A DNA stretch of 64,000 nt from Plasmopara viticola (taxonomy: Eukaryota > Oomycota > Peronosporomycetes > Peronosporales > Peronosporaceae). The notes under the pieces are model-generated. The model was not told the DNA's origin and did not search any database. It saw only the letters and a list, made by a program, of their open reading frames with translations. A program made the position numbers and the translations under genes. Numbering within the stretch: position 1 is the first letter of the stretch; each line of letters opens with the position of its first letter. Below are positions 25,401-35,472 of this stretch, in pieces. The stretch is from NCBI GenBank assembly GCA_001695595.3, contig MBPM02000170.1:22151-86150 (forward strand), read 5' to 3'.

Positions 25401-26395
25401 TAAATTCTTCTAGCAGGTGGTCAAATTCTGCTGCGGATGCCTGCTATCAAAACTTCATCAATTAACAAGCTTAGTCAAATTCGTCCTGCAGGTCGGTTAC
25501 AAAGGGCCAACAGCCGCGATAATAAAGTTCTGTCGGCACATAACATAGACACACCTGGAAGATACTTTCACAAATAGAAAACAAGAAACTGTCTCATGAG
25601 TTTGCATGATTGCAATTGAAAATGGATACGAAGTCGATTGTATTCACAGGAAGAATCGACAATTTAACTAGTCGCTGTGTTGCGGCAAGTGCAATTTGAT
25701 TGAGAAACCGCTATATGATTTAATATCACTAAATCTCGAAGAGCTCAAAGTTGCAGCTCGAAATACCTCAGCGATGGTATTTCAATAAATGGAAATTCTA
25801 AAAACAAGGCTTTACTCTCGACTGTCTTGATCTCTAGCGTACCTTGCGGCTTAGCCAACATCATTCAAATATTGTGAAAATTCTTTATCAAAGAATTTCT
25901 TGATGTGGCTAATACCACCGTTCATAGCCGCTCTGAAGGATCAGTCGGCCCGAACTTGTAGGTCGTGAGGGTCAGTGACCATCAAAAATGCGCCTCAGAA
26001 CAAGCTAATTACTTAAACAGGTACAGTGCTGGCTAAATGAAGCTAGCAAAGCGTCTCGTAAAAGTTTTGAAAAAATCATGTTAGGATAGCCAGAATGAGG
26101 ATGCTTTTAGAAGCATCAAGAAGCCCCTTCAGCAGACGCCTTTCTTACTTTTTGGGATAAAATGCCATGAATTGTGCTTTTGACTATCCCATTGGTCGTG
26201 CATTGCTGCAGCTTGATAAACTGCTTCTTTGATCCAGCTACCGAACGAGACACCGCTTTTAAGGACAAAGATATATTTTCCATGAAATACGCACTCAACA
26301 ACAACCTCTGAATTCAAAGCTTTTCCTATTGTATTTAATCATGTGTCGTTTAGGACAGCACCAAATATGCCACAGTTAGCCAAAACAATCGCGAA
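22457..26395. other. Intergenic stretch, no supported gene
   Basis: Frames of up to 176 codons overlap antisense to each other (23968-24498 minus, 24122-24460 plus). None shows a family motif or a sensible intron pattern. No RNA gene, LTR pair or clear repeat copy was recognised. Confidence 0.5.
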
Positions 26396-26550
26396 TAATC
26401 TTTTTTTGCGTAATATGACAAACATAACTCGTGTTGAATACAAGTTTGGCAGACTTGATGTGCTCGCCGATGCGCTTTCGCGCATGCCCATAAATGAGTT
26501 AGCTCACATCAGCAAGGCTGGAAGCTCTTGTGATATTAAAGTTTGACAAG
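26396..26550 (+). pseudogene. Ty3/gypsy RNase H-end fragment
   Basis: The plus strand reads RVEYKFGRLDVLADALSRMP, which matches the conserved end of the RNase H domain of Ty3/gypsy polyproteins (a G-x-x-N/D-x-x-A-D-A-L-S-R motif). The text ends in a stop at about 26546. Downstream to about 26950 there are traces that could be the integrase zinc region, in different frames and with stops, but they are too decayed to call. No LTR was found around it. Confidence 0.55.
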
Positions 26551-26559
26551 CAAACATAA

Positions 26560-29310
26560 CCTATATTTTTTGATAATCTTCTTTATCGCAGGAAAAGCTG
26601 CCAATGCCGAGTCGACAGCAACCAAATTAGCGCTATGGGTGGCAGAAATCTTGAAGAAGTTCTGGTAAATCCAGCCAATGTCGCTGTCTTTAGCAACGAA
26701 GGTCCACAAGACAATATACTTTTGGGGGCTTATGCTTTATTTGACGATCATTTGGTCTGAAAGAAACGTTTATCTCGATCCCCACACCACCGTGGTGATC
26801 CCACATGAACAAGTGCGTAGCCGCCGTGGACGTATTACCTGCCAGCGTATTATGACCCGCGATTCACACGTCGGCTGCTGCTACTTCTGGAGGTCTATAC
26901 TTCTCGGCATAGTGCCGTCTCTGCACTTGACACCTATTTCAACTGGTAAACACGCGGCAAGGCTGTTTAACTACTAAAAATCATTAAGGTTGCTTACAGA
27001 TATGAGCCAAAGTTTGTTTTAGTAAAAGCCCGAAATGTGTGACCAAGGAATTAAATGTTACCGTGGTGTACTTAGACCCATTGGCACTACTAACCGCTAC
27101 CATAATATGATGCTCAGCGCACTGAACGCGATGAGGTGAAAATGCGATCTATGATAAGAATAATTTCAGCGGACTTTGCGACGTACACCCGGTACACACT
27201 CTTGGCACGGTTGTTTGTACAGCAATTATTTCCCGCTTCAGCTTTCTTGAGTAATGCTAGTCACCAATTTTGCCCCGATTAGTGTGTCGGTAAATTTCTG
27301 CCTTCTGCACCAAAACATGCCGTATTAGTAGGCGTGGAAAACATCAATGAGCTCACACTGCTCAATCGGCGGTGGTCAATACCTAATGACTCAGTACTTT
27401 TCACCTTTCTCTTCTATCCAATGGAAGTTTAAAGATTGTCTCTGGATGCCACATCTGGCCATTTCGTTCATATAGAACACACCGGTACCTTGAGATCCTT
27501 CGAAGTTTTTATGCGAAGGCATGGCGTACGCTGCCAGTGAGAATGATCCAATATACCTTTGTCTAGGACGGAGAATGTACTTTCGTCGTCAATCTGGTAC
27601 TTCTGATACAATTTTTGCAATTGGTTCGTACAAGAATTTAGAAGCCTTGCATTTGTTGAGGCTTACTAACGCTGACACATGTGGCAGTGCCTTTGAATGG
27701 AAGGCATCTGCCGTGAGTTGGGCAATTACTTCTCCTGTGAATAAGATTTCTTTGCCAGTCATGAGGCCGTTTGTGACACCGAGAACTCGCATCCTTATTT
27801 GATCTCTAAAGCTGTGCTTACCACTCATGGTGACATTTTGCTGCCCACCTGCCGCCCTATGTTGTCCACTGTATCTCTCGGATCTATGTTATCCACCTAA
27901 ATCCAAAATAGAAGACAATATGCTACCCACGTAAAAGCGCTTACATTTGCGACTTTGGTAGCGATGGTGCTGCCGGAGGCGCTTTTTTACTACTTAAGAA
28001 GGTCTATAAGGCGTTTCTAATTTTTGCCTTCGAATTTTTTTCACACATCTCACGAATATCTCGGGCGTAAACTTCTATTCAAAGGAGCCGTGTGACTAAC
28101 AGGGGTGGCAACATGACTTACCACAGCCCTGTTATGCAGAACTGGGTGGCTAATACCTATGGCCCTGTTTTGCAAATAAATCGGTGACCTGTGCTTTTCT
28201 AGCTGCTTCATGCTCAAAAAATAGTATTTTATATGTCAAGAGTAAGAAATGAATATGTGCTGTCGCAACCTCCAAACTAATTGTCAGCTTAGTTTAATCG
28301 TAGGGGCAGCTAAGATTGCTCGATTCGCCTGTCGGACTAAAGCTACTCTCATTTTGTTGCGGTTTCACAGCTACAATCACTTTTTTGTGGCTGACCATAA
28401 TCGTTTGTCGACTTTAAGATTCGTAAGAGCTTTCATACCCGCATGCATTTGTGTGTACAAGTAGCAGTACACCACTGCTAGTTCTTCAACCAAAAACCGT
28501 CAAACTCACATGTTTTTTACATACTCATCATGAGAACGCACCTCTTTCTTGGAAGGACCCTCCGCTCTTTCTAGTGGCAAGCGATTTTCTCCGAGGACTA
28601 GACGTATATAAGTGACTCGAAAGCCTTCAGGCGGGAGGTAGATCCACTTCGTCGACTTTCTTCGGATCAGACACATATCATGAGGCGTTGTCCACCAAAG
28701 CCAAAGCACCGGATGTTGTTCTATTTGGCAAGCAGTTTGGACCATTAAGGTGGACGGATTAATGTACAGCATTACTCTGAGTCTTATGGGACTTGTCGCT
28801 GTTGAAACAATCTTTCCGTCCGTGCTACCTACAAGCTTATGGTATGAGTGCTAAACGGGTGAACCCTCAAGCCCTCCATTTAGAAGTCACCATGACTCTT
28901 CGAAAAAGAGTTTCTCAGTAACACACTCCTTCATTTAAATTATGCTCATGAACATCATTACTTCCTTACTTGCGAACAAGAAAGCCTTCGCGTCTGTGAA
29001 ACTCAAATTCAACGTATATTTTCATGCTTTGCTGGGCTATCATCGTCAAAAGACTTGTTGACTTTAGAGTAGCAGTAGTGGGTGAGCTAATTGGAGGAAC
29101 CGAGATTGTGTATGCAAATAGACGAGTGAGACGCAAACTTCTAGTACTAACTGGTGGACGCGTAATTGGTGGATGCCACAAATCCATGCTGACTTGCAAA
29201 TTTAGAGCAGCAAGGAAACTTTCCGTTTCGGTAAATGCTGAAAGTGACAAAAGCAAAATGACTGTAATGTAGATTACATTCGAATGTGGAGCAAGGATTG
29301 ACTATGTAAC
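26560..29310. other. Degenerate intergenic DNA, no supported gene
   Basis: The open frames here (27521-27802 plus, 27589-27828 minus, 28506-28772 minus, 28966-29256 minus) are short, partly antisense to each other and unrecognised. Part of the left end may belong to the gypsy remnant. Confidence 0.45.
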
Positions 29311-29314
29311 ACCA

Positions 29315-31120
29315 GAATTGGGCAACGACCCCATGGTCTGTCTACCTAAAATCAACTCTGAAGACCGAGAGGGGTGTATCGATTCTTTTAAAAAGCATCG
29401 CCGAGTAGCTAAATTTATTCGGGATAATTATTTTAGTAATTATCCGAAATAAATTAAGCCCGATATTTTTCGCTTTGAGTAGCTAAATTTAATTTGGATA
29501 ATTATTTCAGTAATTATCGAAAGTAAAATTAGCTTCTCGAAGCGAAAAATATCGGGCTATTTTTTCATGGCATAAAGCTGCCAGCTTTTTGCGAAGCCTG
29601 ATAAGTGATGTCAGAAAAAAACTAATCAAGAACTTCTAAGGTTAAAGCAATTGTTGAAATCTACAATATTTTACGGCTTTGCCAAGTAGGATTTTACTTA
29701 ATTAAAACCTTCGCCACTTTGCACCTTTAAAGTATAGTTGCACGCGGACTTCGGATAAGTATTAAGCAAACTCTGGTCAAAGCTGATGTCGGCACAAATG
29801 TGTCAAAGCAAAGCTTTCGTTACATACTTATGCGTTGAAAAGGGACCATCTGTTGTGTTGCATGACATGTTGAACAATAGTGCTGATATGATGAGTTGTC
29901 ATAAGTTAACGTCAAATGAATTTCAAGGCTACTGTGAAAGTACACAGGCAATTAACAACAAGTAGACTAAAGACATATGCCAGATGAACAAAGGGGTCGC
30001 ACAGCCCGTACGCTCTGCTTGTAATGTTGACACAAAAAGAAGAATGCCGGGCATTGATTAGGGTCTATAACTCTATCACACCAATCAATTCGAAAGTCAA
30101 GCTTTTCTACTTACAGCAAGCCCTGAATTAAGTCATACCCGTCCACGTTAAAAACAAGAAACGGCTTTAGCTGTCAAGGCTCTTGCATTTTATAATCAAA
30201 TTTGTATCGACCAAGAGATCGTCAAGGCCCATTCCATTAGTCAGTCGAGCCGTGGTTAAACGATGAACTCTGTAATAAAAAAAATTTCGTCGTGCAAAAG
30301 ATACTAGAACTCAATTTTTTTTCTATGACATAGTAAATTCACGGGAAAAAACAGCAGTCTTCCGCAACTGAATTCTCCTTCAGAGCTGTAAAGCTTGTAG
30401 GCTAAGCCTCCATGGCATGGGTTTTCCACACACCACAACACAAGGACTGAGTTCTTCATCAGTATAACGCCGTCCTCTAATTGTGACCCGCGTTTTTCTG
30501 GCTCCGAGGGTTCGGCTTCAATCAGCAACCTTTGAATCTTTAAGCGCGATAAAAATTCACTTTGTCGGCCCTCTCTTTTAAAACTCGCACATTGCATCTG
30601 GACTATGGGACTCAAGCAAATTGTATAGGCTTGACATGACCCTCAAAGAAGATTTTTTTGTTTCGTTCTCCGAAATCTACCACAAAAACGCTTCCGTACG
30701 ATAATTACCACCAGGCAACAACAATGCTACGATATTCATGCGAGATTATTATGCGTTCTTCACCAAAATGACAGAGAGTAGCATGTTATGGCAATTAAAA
30801 TTTCTGCACTGATCACCGGTGCGAAAGCCGAGCAGAATATCGCGACTAGTATGTGTTTGACTATACGATAACAGCGAGTCAGTGCTATTTTTGTTCGGAA
30901 AGACATGTTGCCAAAGAGAACGTGCAATAATCTTCCGACGAGCTAAGGGGACGAGTATCCAATTAGAGCTATCGAACACCTCGGCGACGTAAGCACACTA
31001 TCAGGCGTTTGAACTTCACGGGCTTTTGCCCGGACATACCTTGACGATACATGCTTTCAAATCGCTATGTAAGGGGTCGGTCGTCTCGTGAGACTCCACC
31101 TGGGATGATGTTTGAATTCA
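29315..31120 (+). repeat. Dispersed repeat Z, longest copy
   Basis: Three other places in the window match consecutive pieces of this interval in the same orientation. 39510-40050 matches about 29315-30000. 43597-44250 matches about 30059-30620. 63495-64000 matches about 30605-31110. The matches are diverged (many substitutions and small indels) but collinear, so this is the most complete copy of an element of at least 1.8 kb. Its minus strand keeps a frame at 30304-30615 that aligns with the frame at 43809-44252 (shared LLIEAEPSEPEKRGSQLE-like text). I do not recognise the protein. No termini or target duplication were found. Confidence 0.8.
29406..29558. repeat. Fold-back insertion inside repeat Z
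   Basis: Two hairpin-forming units lie in tandem: arms at 29412-29430 and 29437-29455 around a 6-nt loop, then a similar unit starting near 29480. In addition, 23-nt arms at 29457-29479 and 29536-29558 are inverted repeats of each other with one mismatch. The related repeat copy near 39.55 kb lacks this block: between the shared CAACTCTG and ATGGCATAAAGC anchors it has about 36 nt, against roughly 210 nt here. This is most simply a small MITE or fold-back insertion. Confidence 0.85.
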
Positions 31121-33288
31121 ATAGGACTAATAAACACAGAAAAAAACTATCAACAAATTTGTCCTTGAGGAAGGGAAGATAAAGTTGAAGTGCTTACACT
31201 TGGTCGACTACACAGTTTTACGAGAATGTGAGGAAGCGGTACTGTCTAGTTGATCATTTTTAAAAGTACGTGCTGACTAAATGGTCTCGCAAAGCCTATA
31301 TTAGGTACCTTGAAAACGGTGCCAGGAGAGCCAACACCAAAAATCCTTTATCGCACGTTGACTCTAGAACGCACCTGGTTTGGTCTTGCCGGACACGTTA
31401 AAACTATTTAGCGTTATTTGCAAAGCTTTTGGCTGCTTGGATACGCACAATGCAGCATGTACTTTGTTGTGCCACATTCGTTGGCCGACGACCTCTCGAA
31501 AATTACGTTTGCCCTTGGCAAAGCGTTTCAAGCATCAACGGGCTTTGTAGTCTTCTATGTAAAAAAAACTTGCATCTTAGGGTTTTGTTGGCTTTGAAAG
31601 CACGAATGCTGCAAAAGATGTTACACATCCATTTCACCTAGGTGTTTCATCGAAAACAACTATCCTATAGGATAACGTATCGAATTATGCGACGTAATAA
31701 TTGGCTGCAATGTGCAAATCAAGAGCGATTGATTGTATCCATATATGGACGTAAGCTTGTGGCCGGCCGAGCCTGGAGCTTTACGAAGAAAGAGGTAAAC
31801 TCTTCACAGACTAAACGCCTCGTGCTGAGACGCTCTGCGATCGATCTGTCTATGAAGGTTCCATCCGATCGGCAAAAGAAGTCTATCATCTAATCAAGGG
31901 TCTGAAGAGGCTGTGGTAGCCCCGACGTAGCTGCGATGACCCCGAAATCGATCTCTAGCGCTTACATCCGATCACGTAGGAGCTTCAACTCAACAAAGCA
32001 GAAGCGTAAGGCCAAAGTGTAAGCTTCTTGTCTCTTGGCGCGCAACAAGCCCTCTGTTGGCGCTGGGGGAGTTGCACAACAAGGAATTTCAAGAAATACT
32101 AAGTTGAGTATGTTCCTGTTTCGGTTTGAGAGATTCGTGAGTAGAATCAAATTGAAATTGTATGCAATGGACCAGTCCTAAATTGCAATTTTTATACGTC
32201 GATCTCCTCTGGACCGTAGACGGTGAGCAGTCCCTTACTGAAAGGTCAAGGTAATGTGTCAGTTAGTTATAGATCGTACCTGATCCGATACATGCGTTGA
32301 TCGCGGCCGATCGAATACATGATACATAGCTGCGTATCCAGCCAGCTTTCGGTAAGCACGGTTGGGTTATGCACTGCGATTTGTTGACTGCATAGTGACT
32401 AGTGGTCAGGCATGCCAAAAATGTGTGTATTTCAAAATTACCGAGCAAAATTTGTCTGACTTTTGTAAGACAATAAGCTGCTATCCTGCACCATTCTAGA
32501 CAATACAAATGAAATTGTTATTTTGTCGCTGCTGCCTGTAATGCCAAAATATGAGTGCAAGGCGAGCCTACCCTCAGATTCTTCATTGGAAAAGCCACGA
32601 CTTTTCGAGGAAAGGCGTCCCAATATGAAATGCCGCCAACATCCATTTATGATAAATATGCTCATAATGCTCAGTGTTGGCGAAACTCGAAACTTAAATC
32701 AAGCCTGAACAATGTCTTTCTACACGATCTACTGGACTTTGACGAATCCCTTAAGCATTTCTACACCGCGCAAATGGTCATTCGTGATCAAAGGCGCCTT
32801 CGTGACGATATCTATTTCGTTTCTCCAGACGAAAGGTTTCTGACTTTCCTTATATAAAGTTGGAAGCCTTTGTTTAATTGCCTCGGACCCACCACTACCG
32901 AGGCTAAAGGATCTTGTGCTGCCTTATTCCTCAAGCATTGACTTTGTCTGTCGAGCTCAAATGTCATGCATTCCAACAAAGAAGAGATGCAAACAGAGCC
33001 GCTTTCATAGGCCTATAATGTTCATTCAATCGTATGGGAATGCGGAATGCTCATCTAACAAGTGCAGAGATGTGGTTCAGTCTGTCCCGGACCCTTCTCG
33101 AGGATTCACATAAGCAATCTGTCCGCGTGAGCGGTGGTTGACCAGCAAGTGTTATCAGATGCAACGAAGCATTGCATAAATGAGGCGTGTAAGCAACACG
33201 TTCAATTTTTATGCAAACAACTGCTCACTAACCACGATCGACGCGAGCAATAAGAAATGTTCAAATGTATCTAACTTTATACTCATAT
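31121..33288. other. Degenerate DNA, no supported gene
   Basis: This may continue repeat Z to the right, since the copy at the window end stops only because the window ends. Open frames at 31642-31893, 32523-32857 and elsewhere have protein-like patches but no recognised motif, and they overlap in different frames. Confidence 0.45.
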
Positions 33289-33299
33289 CAACAAATTAT

Positions 33300-33624
33300 C
33301 TTTCGGAAAAGGTTGGGGTGACGCCCTCCTTCCAAGCGCGGGGGCTAAATGCTCGCGCGCTTCGGGCAGGTGCTCTCGGGCATCTGCAGGTCTCTAACGA
33401 GTCTCACTCTCGACGCGACGGTCTCCAGCACTAGGGCGCCACCTGGGCTCTTACCAAGTCAGAATCACACAAAATAATGGAAGACCCTCACGGCCTCGGT
33501 GCTGGCTGCACTGCCCGCCGAACGAGACCCGACGTATGCGGACACCACTCTATGCCGTGGACTAGCCATAGAGCCTAGCACGTGCATAACTTGGCAACGC
33601 GATAACGTAATACAATACACAATA
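33300..33624 (+). mobile_element. SINE-like retroelement, copy 2 (325 bp)
   Basis: This is nearly identical to the unit at 6704-7029, with only a handful of differences over about 325 bp. It is flanked by a perfect 11-bp direct repeat CAACAAATTAT at 33289-33299 and 33625-33635, and it ends in AATAC/ACAAT-type repeats. The perfect duplication and high similarity to the other copy suggest recent activity relative to the rest of the window. Confidence 0.85.
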
Positions 33625-33750
33625 CAACAAATTATATGAAACTAAGGGCTAGTAGACCGGTACAAACACCGATTATAATTTCCTTCAGCTTCCACTAATA
33701 TGAATTTTCTTTTCGACCCATAACGATCGTGAAGGTAACCAATTTTGTTA

Positions 33751-34473
33751 GGGAGCCGCTAACTTCCACCCAGTTTTCGCTAACTTCCACCCAGTCTGCG
33801 ATTATATCAAACCCCTAACCCCACCACACAACGGTGATTGGCTACAGTTGCCCAAAATAAATCTAAGGACTGTAACCTCGAACGCAAATGTGAAAGATTG
33901 CGCATCTCATCTTCATCTCTTACTCAACGCCCACCAAAATGCACATATCTAACGTCGAGACACTTCAGCATTTACGATCTTCACAATGAACTGCCTCCAA
34001 GATACATCAGAGCATACCTACGGCAGTCTGAAAGAGGCTCGCGATACGCTCGACAACCTATTGTTGATTGAAGGATTTACTTTGAGGGTCAGAAACACCA
34101 GAAATCTTGGTCACAGAGCCGATGGTGAAGTGAAGGATATTTGATTGGAATGCTCCTGTTCTGGGAAAGCAGCCACACCAACACCTTTTGAGCAGCGCTA
34201 ACAATGTCTGGAGGCACTTTGGCATTGACGCATGCCTGCGGTAGAATACATGCTCGTAATAGTCCTCAAATAAATGAGTTTTCCTCTCTCAAACTGACTA
34301 CAGCAGATTGTGCATTCAAACTGACATGGGGAAAAAAGTAGATTCGAGCAAAGCTGCCTTTTGTATAGTAGAGGTATTTATAGCCAATCACCGTTACGTA
34401 CTGGGTTAGGGGTTCTATATAATCGCAGACGGGGTGGAAGTTAGAGAAAATTGGGTGGAAATTAGCGGCTCCC
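33751..34473. mobile_element. Mutator-like MITE with TIRs of about 95 bp (723 bp)
   Basis: The ends are long inverted repeats (33751 to about 33845, and about 34380 to 34473) beginning GGGAGCCGCTAA, similar at roughly 85-90 percent by eye. The flanks show an 8-bp duplication with one mismatch (TTTTGTTA at 33743-33750, TTTTGTTT at 34474-34481). An 8-11 bp duplication plus TIRs near 100 bp fit the Mutator superfamily. The left TIR contains a tandem pair of a roughly 20-bp motif (CGCTAACTTCCACCCAG twice), an arrangement repeated in the second Mutator-like element at 50236. No transposase is present. It ends only 61 bp upstream of the ATG of the following gene. Confidence 0.82.
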
Positions 34474-34534
34474 TTTTGTTTTTATGTAATTAATTTTTTC
34501 CTAAACTTAGAAAACCGTAAAAAGCTTGAGTAGG

Positions 34535-35143
34535 ATGCCGGAGCTCGAAGCTTCGACTTCGCGGGGAAATAGCTCACCCGCTAAGTCTTCATCCGCCCCA
34601 CTTACTGGCATAAGATCGCCTACGACGATTCGCACTCCAGCCAAGTCAGCACGGTTCCGAGACACTTCCAAGACGTCGAGACCAATAGAATTGAAGAAAA
34701 GGCTACTGGAGGTTCGAGAGAGTCACTTGGAGAGTGCCTTACCACCCACTAAGCGCAACAAACCAAGTCAAGTACAACTCGAGGCAAAACATCCATTTGC
34801 TGACGCTCTTATCGCTGAAGACTCTATAAAAGAATTACAAGCAGCAAAGGAAGACGAGGACATAGGCTTTGATAACCAGTTACACCACCGACTGAAGGTC
34901 GCGCGGTGTCTTGAGGTAGAGTTGTTGCGGGAAAATGTTAGTATGAGGCTAAAGGCAATGCAGTTAAAAAGTGATGTGGCTTTTTACTACAAACTTCTTG
35001 CTAAAATCGAACTGACGGCCGAGAATGCTAGTGAAAATGACCACGAAGTTGATTCAAAAATGAAGCTGAAGGACCTGGTGCGACGCATCATAAGTGCGCC
35101 GAAGCCAGTGAAAGAAGTTGTGGCATCTGCGGCGGTGAAGTAG
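34535..35143 (+). CDS. Hypothetical coiled-coil protein, 202 aa
   Basis: This is a single-exon frame. I take the ATG at 34535 because the codon at 34526 in the same frame is TTG. Residues 1 to about 55 are Ser/Thr/Pro/Arg-rich and look disordered, with SP and TP sites. Residues about 55-85 are basic. Residues about 105-165 are rich in Leu, Glu and Lys with a heptad-like pattern (RCLEVELLRENVSMRLKAMQ), suggesting a coiled coil. A short Lys/Val-rich tail ends the protein. There are no membrane segments or signal peptide. It converges with TMEM260, and the stop codons are 329 bp apart. The MITE just upstream probably forms part of its 5' leader or promoter. It is intact and codon-like, so probably real, but I do not recognise a family. 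Confidence 0.75.
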   Translation: MPELEASTSRGNSSPAKSSSAPLTGIRSPTTIRTPAKSARFRDTSKTSRPIELKKRLLEVRESHLESALPPTKRNKPSQVQLEAKHPFADALIAEDSIKELQAAKEDEDIGFDNQLHHRLKVARCLEVELLRENVSMRLKAMQLKSDVAFYYKLLAKIELTAENASENDHEVDSKMKLKDLVRRIISAPKPVKEVVASAAVK

Positions 35144-35322
35144 CGGAAAGTATACAAATAAGTGCCGTGATTGTGGTAATTGGAGATTTTTTTTTGCCTC
35201 CCCACCTGACTAAAATTTCAGTTGCAGATGGTGACGAAGGCAGCTGTGAGTCTCTCAAGCTTATACTGATTGCTTCCCTAAATTCAATGCGAATCTAATC
35301 CAAGTAGCGTGTCAAGTTAACA

Positions 35323-35375
35323 ACTTCAGACCAAAATCTATATGTATTAAACACATATAGATTTTGGTCTGAAGT
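35323..35375. repeat. Perfect 23-bp hairpin between convergent genes
   Basis: Positions 35323-35345 and 35353-35375 are exact reverse complements, with a 7-nt AT-rich loop at 35346-35352. The hairpin sits almost midway between the stop of the coiled-coil gene (35143) and the stop of TMEM260 (35473), so transcripts from either side that extend this far would carry it. It could mark a 3'-end, act as a dsRNA source, or be a tiny palindromic insertion. Confidence 0.97.
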
Positions 35376-35472
35376 GACGATACTTTACCCTGCAGAACTC
35401 GATCTAGTAGGAAAAGCAAGTTACTGATTTGGTGTAGTTGTGTTTACAAGATTTTCTGAATTTCTCGAATAG

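Noticed and set aside
33300..33624. Interpretation as a solo LTR
   Set aside because: Target duplications are 11-12 bp and differ in length between copies, the ends are not TG...CA at the duplication border, and the tail is repetitive; a non-LTR retroposon fits better.
35323..35375. Hairpin as a microRNA precursor
   Set aside because: The perfect 23-bp stem with a 7-nt loop is too short for a typical precursor and there is no expression evidence; kept only as a structural feature.
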